Below are positions 16,171-23,172 of a stretch of DNA of 64,000 nucleotides, piece by piece. Each line of letters starts with the position of its first letter. Position 1 is the stretch's first letter. The translations under genes and the position numbers were made by a program. Under the pieces are notes generated by a model. That model saw only the letters and a program-made list of their open reading frames with translations. It made no database searches and had not been told where the DNA came from. Source of the DNA: Nocardioides sp. TRM66260-LWL (GTDB taxonomy: Bacteria > Actinomycetota > Actinomycetes > Propionibacteriales > Nocardioidaceae); NCBI RefSeq assembly GCF_020075545.1, contig NZ_JAIQZK010000009.1:62001-126000 (forward strand), in the 5' to 3' direction.

Positions 16171-17070
16171 TCAGCCCGTGGGGTGCAGTCGTCGGGTGAC
16201 GACGGGGGTGTGCCGGTGCGAGGCGTGCCGGGCGGCGACGGCCTCGAAGTAGGCGGCGCGACGCTGGGCCGCGCAGCCGTCCGGACGCGGGTGGGCCGGC
16301 ACGAGGGCCGGGTCGAGCGCGGAGTTCATCGCGTCGCGCAGCAGGACGAGCGCCTCGGCGCGGATCTGCGAGACCCGCGACTCGGTGACCCCGAGGGTCG
16401 CGGCGATCTCGGCCATCGGCCGCTCGGCCAGGAAGTACTCCCGGACGACCAGGCGCAGCCGCTCGGGCAGCTCCTCGATCGCGTCGACCAGGTAGGCGAG
16501 GCGCTCGCGGTGCTCGACCAGCTCCTCCGGCGTCGGGCCGTCGCTGACCAGCAGCTCCTCGAACGGCGTCTCCGCCCCGCCCTGCAGCGAGAGCACGTTG
16601 GCGCGGGCGACGTCGCCGTCGTTGGACTCGACCTCGGCGACCGAGATGCCCAGGTCGGCGGCGACCTCGTGGTTCTCCGGGACGCGGCCGAGCCGGGCGG
16701 CGAGCCGGGTGCGGGCCTCGTCGAGGTCGCGACCGCGGCGCCGCACCGAGCGCGAGGCCCAGTCGATGCCGCGCAGCTCGTCGAGGATCGCGCCGCGGAT
16801 GCGGCTGGCGGCGTAGCGGGTGAAGGGCACGCCGCGGCCGGGCTCGAAGGCGCGGGCGGCCTTGACCAGCGCGGTCAGACCCGCGGAGTGCAGGTCGTCG
16901 CGGCTGACGTGCGCCGGCACCCGGCTCATGGTCTCCCGCACGATGTGCGAGACCAGGCCCATGTGGGCGACGACCATCTCGTCGATGTCGGCCGGGCTCG
17001 GCAGGTGCTCGACGTTGTCGAACGCGGGACGGTCGGCCCCCATGGCCTCCGTCCGCTCGGTCGCGCTCAC
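16171..17070 (-). CDS. fliA: RNA polymerase sigma factor of the FliA/WhiG family
   Basis: 299 residues. Region 2 is clear (LHSAGLTALVKAARAFEPGR, GVPFTRYAASRIRGAILDEL), region 3 follows (ARLGRVPENHEVAADLGISV) and region 4 has the helix-turn-helix AEIAATLGVTESRVSQIRAE. Among sigma-70 subfamilies this matches FliA/WhiG, and the flagellar location supports a motility sigma factor for late genes. A C-terminal tail of about 50 residues after region 4 is longer than usual. GTG 17070 overlaps the stop of a 30-codon upstream frame (GTGA) and has GGGGAGGG upstream. No anti-sigma FlgM is seen in the window. Confidence 0.85.
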   Translation of the reverse strand: MSATERTEAMGADRPAFDNVEHLPSPADIDEMVVAHMGLVSHIVRETMSRVPAHVSRDDLHSAGLTALVKAARAFEPGRGVPFTRYAASRIRGAILDELRGIDWASRSVRRRGRDLDEARTRLAARLGRVPENHEVAADLGISVAEVESNDGDVARANVLSLQGGAETPFEELLVSDGPTPEELVEHRERLAYLVDAIEELPERLRLVVREYFLAERPMAEIAATLGVTESRVSQIRAEALVLLRDAMNSALDPALVPAHPRPDGCAAQRRAAYFEAVAARHASHRHTPVVTRRLHPTG

Positions 17071-17159
17071 CGCTGACCCTCCCCGGTCGCGGTGGTGCTG
17101 GTGGCGTCGAGCCGGCGGCCGGCGCCCGTGGTGCGAGTGGTCTCGGTGATGAGTCGCAT
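17067..17159 (-). CDS. 30-residue leader ORF coupled to the sigma factor
   Basis: ATG 17159 follows a G-rich ribosome site (GGGGGG, 7 nt spacing). The frame reads MRLITETTRTTGAGRRLDAT, then STTATGEGQR, and its TGA overlaps the sigma GTG. It is Thr/Arg-rich with no recognised family. Strong initiation plus a 4 bp overlap suggests translational coupling; whether the peptide has its own role is unknown. Confidence 0.5.
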   Translation of the reverse strand: MRLITETTRTTGAGRRLDATSTTATGEGQR

Positions 17160-17456
17160 CGCAGTTCCCCCCTTGCAGTGCATGTGTCGAGCCCTCCCTG
17201 ACCCGACGCCTTGACTGTGCACCGGGACACATCGCCGGACCTAAGGAAAAGATGAGGAACCACCCGTTGTGACTATCCGGTTCGTTCGATCGACGTCGCG
17301 AGGGGTCCCGATGGCCCGACCGAGGGGAGGTCGCGCAGCCGGTGCCGGGACGACGGACGGGCAGGGCGCAGGAACCCTCAGGTGCTCCCGTCGGACGCCG
17401 ATGAGGAGGGGCATCAGGCGACCGGGCGCCTGGCCGAGGCGAGGAGGATGACGGAC
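17160..17456. other. Divergent control region between sigma and flgN operons
   Basis: About 300 bp with an unusually AT-rich patch (CCTAAGGAAAAGATGAGGAA at 17240-17259) in otherwise GC-rich DNA, a likely melting region for one or both promoters. I cannot assign -10/-35 boxes with confidence, and no gene is recognised. Confidence 0.4.
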
Positions 17457-17933
17457 GTGGAGAAGCTCTCCCAGGTCCTGTGGCGCGAGCGTGACCTGCT
17501 CGAGCTGCTGCTGTACCGGCTGGAGGTCGAGCAGCTGGTCATGGCCAGCGGCCGCACCACGTGGCTCATGCGGGCCGCGCGCGAGGTCGAGCAGACCCTC
17601 GAGACGCTGCGCGAGACCGAGGTGCTGCGCGCCGTCGCCGCGGACGAGGCCGCCTCGCTGGTGGGCCTCCCGCCGAACCCGTCGCTCTCCGCTCTGGCCG
17701 AGGCGTGCGAGGAGCCGTGGCACACGATCCTGCTCGACCACCGAGAGGCCTTCCACGCCGTCACCGGACGGATCAGCGCGATGGCCGACGCGAACCGCGA
17801 GCTGATCTCCGCCGGCTACCGCTCCGCGCGCGAGACGCTGCTCGCGCTGAGCGACGACAAGCAGGGCTACGCCCACGACGGCAGCGTCGTCGGCGGCCCC
17901 GCCGGCCCGCGCCTGGTCGACCGGAGCCTGTGA
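17457..17933 (+). CDS. flgN: Flagellar chaperone FlgN family protein
   Basis: 158 residues from GTG 17457, helical throughout (EKLSQVLWRERDLLELLLYR, LEVEQLVMASGRTTWLMRAA). The pattern KLSxVLWRERDLLELLL with LEVEQLVMA is characteristic of FlgN-like chaperones of the hook-filament junction proteins FlgK and FlgL, whose genes follow directly. I prefer GTG 17457 because GGAGG then has 9 nt spacing; ATG 17448 would touch the ribosome site. Its TGA overlaps the flgK ATG. Confidence 0.8.
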   Translation: MEKLSQVLWRERDLLELLLYRLEVEQLVMASGRTTWLMRAAREVEQTLETLRETEVLRAVAADEAASLVGLPPNPSLSALAEACEEPWHTILLDHREAFHAVTGRISAMADANRELISAGYRSARETLLALSDDKQGYAHDGSVVGGPAGPRLVDRSL

Positions 17934-19324
17934 TGGTCGGCTCGTTCGGCTCGCTCAACACCGCGCTCACCGCGCTGCGCTACACGCAGGCGTCCCTGGA
18001 GACGGCGTCCAACAACATCGCGAACGTCACCACCGAGGGCTACACCCGGCGTCGGGTGCTCGGCGAGGCGATCGGCGCCCCGTCGACGCCGGCCCAGTGG
18101 TCGCGCTTCGACGGCGTGGGCGGCGGCGTCTCGACCAAGGGCGTCCAGCGGCTCAACGACGACCTCCTCGACGCGCGCGCCCGCACCCAGTACGGCACCC
18201 AGCAGTACCTCGACGTGCGCGCCACGGTGCTGCAGCGCGTCGAGACCGGCATCGGCGAGCCCGGCGACAACGGCGTCTCCGCCGCGCTGGCCGACTTCCG
18301 GGCCGCCTGGCACGACCTCGCCAACGACCCCGGCGGCTCGGCGACTCGGCAGACGGTGCTGAGCTCGGCCGTCGCGCTCACCGACTCCGTCCACGCGCAG
18401 TCGCGGGCGCTGGAGGCCGAGACCGCCAACCAGCGCAGCCACCTGCTCTCCTCGGTCTCCGAGGCCAACACCGTCGCCGCCCAGCTCGCCGACACCAACC
18501 GGACGATCACCGCCTCCTCGCTCGACGGCGTCGACGTCTCGAACCTGCTCGACCAGCGCGACCAGCTCGGTCTCAAGCTCGCCCAGCTCACCGGCGGCAC
18601 CGCCACGGTGCGCGCCGACGGCGGGCTCGACGTCGTGGTGGGCGGCGCGTCGCTGGTCAGCGGGCAGAACGCCGCACGGCTCGCGATCACCGGCGGCGTC
18701 AACCCCGACGGCACCGCCGACGGCAGCCCGGTGTCGCTGGCGGTGGTCAGCGGCGCGACGACGACGCCCGTCGCCGGGCTCTCCGGCGAGATCGGCGCCG
18801 TCACCGACCTGCTCACCACCGCCCTGCCGTCCTACCGCGCGGGGCTCGACGCCGTGGCCAAGGGCCTGGCGGACGCCGTCAACGCCGTCCACCAGAGCGG
18901 CTACGACAAGGCCGGCGCGGCCGGCGGCCCCGTCTTCTCCTACACGCCCGGGGACGAGGCGGCCTCGCTGAGCGTCGCGATCACGGACGCCTCCAAGCTC
19001 GCGGCCTCGTCGGTGCCCGGCGGCGGGCTCGACGGCTCGATCGCCGACCGGCTCGGCACGAGCGGCGCCGCGGAGGCCGACTACCAGCGCCTGGTCACCG
19101 GCTTCGGCACCGAGGTCGCCTCGGTGAAGCGGCAGAGCGCGACCCAGCGGCTGCTCACCACCCAGATCGACAACGCCCGGCAGCAGCTCTCCGGCGTCAA
19201 CCTCGACGAGGAGATGGTCTCGATGATGACCGCCCAGCGCGGCTACGAGGCCGCGGCCCGGGTGATGACGACGGTCGACGCCGTCCTCGACACGCTGATC
19301 AACCGCACCGGGATCACCCGATGA
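17933..19324 (+). CDS. flgK: Flagellar hook-associated protein 1 FlgK
   Basis: 463 residues. It is the first hook-filament junction protein. The rod/hook N-terminal motif is complete (LNTALTALRYTQASLETASN, NIANVTTEGYTRRRV), followed by the FlgK-specific helical part (VLQRVETGIGEPGDNGVSAA, LLDQRDQLGLKL), and the C-terminus has the conserved SGVNLDEEMVSMMTAQRGYE AAARVMTT block. The stop/start overlaps with flgN (TGATG) and flgL (ATGA) show tight co-translation. Confidence 0.95.
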   Translation: MVGSFGSLNTALTALRYTQASLETASNNIANVTTEGYTRRRVLGEAIGAPSTPAQWSRFDGVGGGVSTKGVQRLNDDLLDARARTQYGTQQYLDVRATVLQRVETGIGEPGDNGVSAALADFRAAWHDLANDPGGSATRQTVLSSAVALTDSVHAQSRALEAETANQRSHLLSSVSEANTVAAQLADTNRTITASSLDGVDVSNLLDQRDQLGLKLAQLTGGTATVRADGGLDVVVGGASLVSGQNAARLAITGGVNPDGTADGSPVSLAVVSGATTTPVAGLSGEIGAVTDLLTTALPSYRAGLDAVAKGLADAVNAVHQSGYDKAGAAGGPVFSYTPGDEAASLSVAITDASKLAASSVPGGGLDGSIADRLGTSGAAEADYQRLVTGFGTEVASVKRQSATQRLLTTQIDNARQQLSGVNLDEEMVSMMTAQRGYEAAARVMTTVDAVLDTLINRTGITR

Positions 19325-20214
19325 GCACCGTGCGCGTGACCCAGCCGATGATGGTCGGGATGTCGCTGCGCAATCTGCAGTCGAGCCTCTCGAAGTACAA
19401 CGACCTGCAGGAGCGGCTCTCCACCGGCAAGGTGGTCAACCGGGCCTCCGACTCGCCGACCGACGCCACCGCCTCGATGCGCACGCGGGTCGCGATCGCC
19501 GACACCCAGCGGTACGTCCGCAACGCCGACAACGGCATCGGCTGGCTCAACACCGCCGACACGACGCTCTCCACGATGGGCGGCACGGTCCGTCGGGCCC
19601 GCGAGCTCGCCCTCCAGGGCGCCAGCACCGGCTCGTCGTCGCAGGCCGCCCGGGAGTCGCTCGCCGTCGAGGTCGACCAGCTGCGCCAGGACCTCATCTC
19701 GCAGGCCAACACCACCTACGTCGGTCGTCCGATCTTCGGCGGCACGACGTCGGGCTCGGCGGCCTTCGACACCGCGACCGGCGCCTACATCGGCGACTCC
19801 GGGCAGGTGACGCGCACCATCGCCGACGGCGTGCAGGTGCGCGTCGACGTGCCGGGGCTCGACGTGATCGGCCCGAACGGGGCGTCGATCTTCGACGACC
19901 TGGCCAACCTGTCCACCGCCCTGCGGGCGGGGGACCAGGCCGGCATGCAGACCGGACTGGCGAAGTTGAGCGCCCGCCAGTCCGCCATCACGACCGCTCA
20001 GGCCACCGTCGGCGCGGCGTACAACCGCGTCGAGGGGGCCTCGCAGAAGGGCAAGGACGCCCTCGTCGCTCTGCGGACCAACCTCTCGGAGGTCGAGGAC
20101 GCCGACCTGCCGAAGACCCTGGTCGACCTGCAGATGCAGCAGGTGGCCTACCAGGCCGCGCTCTCCGCGACGGCCAAGGTGATGCAGCCCAGTCTGATCG
20201 ACTTCCTGAGGTGA
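19321..20214 (+). CDS. flgL: Flagellar hook-associated protein 3 FlgL
   Basis: 297 residues. It is the second junction protein, related to flagellin. The N-terminus shows SLRNLQSSLSKYNDLQERLS TGKVVNRASDSP and the C-terminus KTLVDLQMQQVAYQAALSAT AKVMQPSLIDFL. The centre includes FGGTTSGSAAFD, typical of FlgL. It overlaps flgK by 4 bp and is followed after 8 bp by fliW, whose ribosome site (GAGGTGA) lies across the flgL stop codon. Confidence 0.95.
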   Translation: MSTVRVTQPMMVGMSLRNLQSSLSKYNDLQERLSTGKVVNRASDSPTDATASMRTRVAIADTQRYVRNADNGIGWLNTADTTLSTMGGTVRRARELALQGASTGSSSQAARESLAVEVDQLRQDLISQANTTYVGRPIFGGTTSGSAAFDTATGAYIGDSGQVTRTIADGVQVRVDVPGLDVIGPNGASIFDDLANLSTALRAGDQAGMQTGLAKLSARQSAITTAQATVGAAYNRVEGASQKGKDALVALRTNLSEVEDADLPKTLVDLQMQQVAYQAALSATAKVMQPSLIDFLR

Positions 20215-20222
20215 CCTCGTCC

Positions 20223-20657
20223 ATGACCCTGACCGTCTCCGCGTCCGCTCCCGAGACCGAGCCCGTGAGCGAGAGCGCCGTCCCGGTGATCTCGTTCGTC
20301 CGGCCGATGGCCGGCTTCGCCGACGTCCACGACTTCGCCCTCGTCCAGCTCGACGAGGACGGCGTGCTGTGCGCGCTGCGCTCCGTCGAGGACCCCGAGC
20401 TGCGGTTCCTCGTCGTCCCGCCGGCGGTGTTCTTCCCCGGCTACGCCCCGGAGCTCCCGGACGCGGTCGTCGCCGAGCTCGGCATCGCCGCGGCCGCGGA
20501 CGTCCTGCTGCTCGTCGTGCTCAACGCCGGGGAGTCGCTCGCCGACACCACGGCCAACCTGCTCGCGCCGGTCGTCATCGACACCGTCTCGCGCCGGGCC
20601 GCCCAGGTGATCCTCGACGACGTCGACCTGCCGATCCGCGCCGCACTGCCGCTGTGA
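20223..20657 (+). CDS. fliW: Flagellar assembly factor FliW
   Basis: 144 residues. FliW binds flagellin and also blocks CsrA, linking flagellin export to fliC translation. Family features visible are [40 protein letters not shown] and the [21 protein letters not shown] block near the C-terminus. ATG 20223 is chosen over GTG 20211 because GAGGTGA is 8 nt upstream. It is the last gene of the flgN-flgK-flgL-fliW set; csrA follows after a hairpin with its own promoter. Confidence 0.9.
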   Translation: MTLTVSASAPETEPVSESAVPVISFVRPMAGFADVHDFALVQLDEDGVLCALRSVEDPELRFLVVPPAVFFPGYAPELPDAVVAELGIAAAADVLLLVVLNAGESLADTTANLLAPVVIDTVSRRAAQVILDDVDLPIRAALPL

Positions 20658-20666
20658 GCGCCCGCC

Positions 20667-20699
20667 GACCGCCGGTCCACCCGTGGGTGGCGGGCGGTC
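20667..20699. terminator. Two-step hairpin between fliW and csrA
   Basis: GACCGCC (20667-20673) with GGCGGTC (20693-20699), enclosing CCACCC (20677-20682) with GGGTGG (20685-20690). Confidence 0.55.
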
Positions 20700-20738
20700 G
20701 ATCGGCGGGGGACGGCCCCGACGCGTGGCTCGGACGGG

Positions 20739-20744
20739 TAGCGT
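20739..20744 (+). promoter_or_regulatory. -10 box TAGCGT of csrA, probably leaderless
   Basis: Ends 7 nt before ATG 20752, with no purine-rich ribosome site in between. Confidence 0.5.
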
Positions 20745-20751
20745 TCCCCGC

Positions 20752-21021
20752 ATGCTGGTCCTGAGCCGCCGCGTCGGCGAGAGCGTCGTGATCGGGGACG
20801 ACGTCACCATCACGATCCTCGAGGTCCGAGGCGACGTGGTGCGGGTCGGCATCGACGCCCCGCGCTCGGTCGCGGTCAACCGGGCCGAGCTGCTCCAGGA
20901 GCTCGGCGACTCGAACCAGGCCGCCGCCTCTCCCGACGACGCCACCGTCGCCTCCCTCGCCGAGGCGCTGCGCAAGCGCCCGCCCGCCGCCCCGCGGCCC
21001 GAGGGCGACTCCGACGCCTGA
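20752..21021 (+). CDS. csrA: Carbon storage regulator / translational repressor CsrA
   Basis: 89 residues. The core [25 protein letters not shown] and the [17 protein letters not shown] block are textbook CsrA; the dimer binds GGA motifs in mRNA leaders. A C-terminal extension of about 35 residues (Ala/Pro-rich, ending EGDSDA) is longer than in E. coli CsrA. Position after fliW fits the FliW-CsrA switch in which free CsrA represses flagellin synthesis. ATG 20752 is set by the leaderless -10 box. Confidence 0.95.
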   Translation: MLVLSRRVGESVVIGDDVTITILEVRGDVVRVGIDAPRSVAVNRAELLQELGDSNQAAASPDDATVASLAEALRKRPPAAPRPEGDSDA

Positions 21022-21061
21022 CCCTCGCGTCCCCTCGCCCGGCTGTCCGTCGGGCGCGCCG

Positions 21062-21092
21062 GCAGCCCGATCACCGGGTGGTGTCGGGCTGC
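21062..21092. terminator. Terminal hairpin of HNH module 1
   Basis: GCAGCCCGA (21062-21070) pairs with TCGGGCTGC (21084-21092), with CACC/GGTG pairing inside. The same hairpin closes module 2 at 45054-45080 in inverted orientation. Confidence 0.65.
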
Positions 21093-21104
21093 GGGCCGTG
21101 CGTG

Positions 21105-21211
21105 CGGTGGTCGAGCTGGCCTGTAAGTCGTCGAGCGGGCCTGTCGGTGGTCGAGCTGGGCTGTCGGTGGTCGAGCTTGTCGAGACCGGGGTTTCGACAA
21201 GCTCAACCACC
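21105..21211. repeat. REP-like repeats and 22+22 bp inverted pair after HNH gene 1
   Basis: Degenerate GGTGGTCGAGC-type units occupy about 21105-21165. A full 22 bp unit at 21166-21187 faces an inverted unit at 21190-21211 with only two mismatches and a 2 nt loop, giving a 22 bp hairpin directly after the HNH gene. Module 2 has the equivalent hairpin at 44973-45019. Confidence 0.75.
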
Positions 21212-21221
21212 GGGAGGCGGC

Positions 21222-22541
21222 TCAACCGCCGTCGGGCTCGGGGGTCTCGACAGGCTCGACCACCGTGAGGGTGGTGCCGTGGCGGTCGCGGCGGAATCGG
21301 ACGCCGTGGGGTGAGCGCCAGAGGTAGACGCCGGGTTGGTCGGGTCCGGCTGGCTTGTATCTCCAGCCGTCGTGGGTCTTGTGGCGGTGGTGCTTCCTGC
21401 AGAGCGGCGCCAGATTCGATGAGGCTGTCGGTCCGCCTGACTCGTAGGGGTCGATGTGGTCGGCGTCGCAGGACCTCGCTGGCCTGCGGCAGTAGGGGAA
21501 GACGCAGGTGTGGTCGCGCAGGATGATCTGCTCGCGCATCAGATCCGGCACCTCGTACGCGTCTGAGTACCGCTCGGCTGCGACGTCGAGGATCGGCCGG
21601 ACGGTGACGGTGGTGCCGGCGGTCTGGCACCAGGCCTTGATGACGTCGATGCCGAGCGGGGAGCGGGACGCCTCACTGCGAGCGACGTCGCCCAATGCGC
21701 CGGTGACGGCGTCGACCGACAGGTGGATGTAGAGCGTGAGATGCCGCGAGTGAGAGGGACCCGCCGCCGCAGTGGGGGTGCCGGCCTCGAGCGGGAGGGC
21801 CTGTTCGCCGCGGGCGAGCATGCCGGCGGCCTTCGCGCGGCGGACGTTCAGCGTGTCCTCGGAGCCGGCCTTCTTCAGCTGCTCGGCGAGGGCTGCGATG
21901 GCGCGTTCGAGGTCGGCGGCGTCGGGCTGGTCGAGGATCGCGGAGACGTCGACGGTGCCGTCGAAGCCCGTCTGGCCGAGCCACACGTCGAACCGGCGGT
22001 GCTCGGCCTCCCGAGCCTGACGGAGGATCGCCTCGCCGGGATCGGTGTGCTCCTGCGCGACCCGGCAGATGTTCGAGATCTGGGTGCGGGAGACCTGGTG
22101 GGCGTAGGCGGCGATCCGGGCATCGACCAGGTCGGCGGCTTCGGCGGAGAGCGGGATGGTGTCCTCGGTGATCCGCCGGACCTGCCACACTGCCAGCTCG
22201 CCGCGCAGCAGCCGCGCCCAGACCCGAGGCAGCCGCACGCACGCCTCGAGGGCGTGACCGACGTAGAACGAGCCCGCCTGTTGCGTCATGCCGAGCGCGG
22301 TGATGAACTCGGTGACCGCGTGCTCCTGCACTTCCGGCGCCCCGGGACCCGCGAGCGGGAGCATCATCCCGGTGTCGATCACATACCCCGCCACGTCGCC
22401 ACTGCCGGCCACGTGGGCGATCGCCCAGTCCGCAGCGGCAATGAAGACGTCCCGCTCCGCCTGCTCGGCCGCAGCCCGCGCGGCCATCGCGGCGCGCAGG
22501 GCGTCGCTGTCGCGCAGCAGCCGAGGGGTCCGAGAGGGCAT
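21222..22541 (-). CDS. DUF222 and HNH endonuclease protein (13E12-repeat type), module 1
   Basis: 439 residues. Residues 1 to about 330 are the DUF222 region; the C-terminal HNH nuclease reads HTCVFPYCRRPARSCDADHI, then DPYESGG, TASSNLAPLCRKHHRHKTH. The zinc/HNH residues (the Cys pairs, DH, N, HH) are all present, so nicking or cleavage of DNA is plausible. The final residues VVEPVETPEPDGG are encoded by a REP-like repeat. About 90 percent identical by eye to the copy at 43677-44981. A LexA-type box sits in its promoter, so induction by DNA damage is expected. In M. tuberculosis, 13E12-repeat genes belong to this family; the biological role is not established. Confidence 0.88.
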   Translation of the reverse strand: MPSRTPRLLRDSDALRAAMAARAAAEQAERDVFIAAADWAIAHVAGSGDVAGYVIDTGMMLPLAGPGAPEVQEHAVTEFITALGMTQQAGSFYVGHALEACVRLPRVWARLLRGELAVWQVRRITEDTIPLSAEAADLVDARIAAYAHQVSRTQISNICRVAQEHTDPGEAILRQAREAEHRRFDVWLGQTGFDGTVDVSAILDQPDAADLERAIAALAEQLKKAGSEDTLNVRRAKAAGMLARGEQALPLEAGTPTAAAGPSHSRHLTLYIHLSVDAVTGALGDVARSEASRSPLGIDVIKAWCQTAGTTVTVRPILDVAAERYSDAYEVPDLMREQIILRDHTCVFPYCRRPARSCDADHIDPYESGGPTASSNLAPLCRKHHRHKTHDGWRYKPAGPDQPGVYLWRSPHGVRFRRDRHGTTLTVVEPVETPEPDGG

Positions 22542-22790
22542 GGCCTGATTCTATGCGAACACGCGTTCGAATGGAAGCGGATATCCCCAGATCAGACGGG
22601 GTTTTTGAAGCGGCGACCACAGCCAACTGAGAGAGACGAACGGTGCAGCCGGCAGCGGCGAACGGGGAACACCCGCTGTACCGAGACGGCGAGCGACCAC
22701 CGAGTGCCTGTCCCAAAACGGCAACCGTCGGCGAGCGGTGAGTCGACCGCGGCTGGTCGACCACGAGTCACCGTCAGCATTCGGTGCGGG
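22542..22790. other. Conserved leader of HNH module 1
   Basis: About 250 bp between the HNH gene and the repeat array. It is clearly homologous, in inverted orientation, to 43426-43676, including GATCTGGGGATATCC and the block around CGGTACAGCGGGTGTTCCCC. No reading frame is shared in a convincing way, so its conservation suggests a regulatory, recognition or non-coding role. Confidence 0.65.
22548..22576 (-). promoter_or_regulatory. SOS-box promoter of HNH gene 1
   Basis: On the minus strand: -35 TTCCAT (22576-22571), 17 bp spacer, -10 TAGAAT (22553-22548), then 6 nt to ATG 22541. The spacer contains CGAACacgcGTTCG (22556-22569 on the plus strand), matching the actinobacterial LexA consensus TCGAAC-N4-GTTCGA at 11 of 12 positions when one flanking base on each side is counted. 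Confidence 0.75.
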
Positions 22791-23015
22791 GGTCTCGACG
22801 AGCTCGACCACCGGCGGTGCGGGGGGTCTCGACGAGCTCGACCACCAGCGGTGTGGAGGGGTCTCGACAAGCTCGACCACCATCGGTGTGGAGGGGTCTC
22901 GACGAGCTCGACCACCGGCGGTGCGGGGGTCTCGACAAGCTCGACCACCGGCGGTGCGGGGGTCTCGACAAGCTCGACCACCGTCGGTGCGGGGGTCTCG
23001 ACGAGCTCGACCACC
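22791..23015. repeat. Tandem array of seven 33-35 bp REP-like units
   Basis: Seven 22 bp cores start at 22791, 22825, 22860, 22895, 22928, 22961 and 22994. Each begins GGTCTCGAC and ends CTCGACCACC, with A/G variation at one central base (GACAAGC or GACGAGC). The 11-13 bp between cores is also repeated (GGCGGTGCGGG or nGCGGTGTGGAGG). Degenerate half-units continue to about 23045. Confidence 0.9.
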
Positions 23016-23172
23016 GGTGGAGGCTCGACCACCGGCGGAGGCTCGAGCGCCGACTTCGACCGCGCCGGTCGTCGCAACCTTTACCGTCCACGGCCCCACC
23101 TGGACCAGACAGGCCTCAGATGGGCCTCGCGAGCGCCGATGGGGAGGGCATCCCCACGGAAGGAGGATGCCC

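Noticed and set aside
22791..23015. Regularly spaced repeats resembling a CRISPR array
   Set aside because: The intervals are only 11-13 bp and are themselves repeats, there are no unique spacers and no cas genes; this is a tandem REP-like array.
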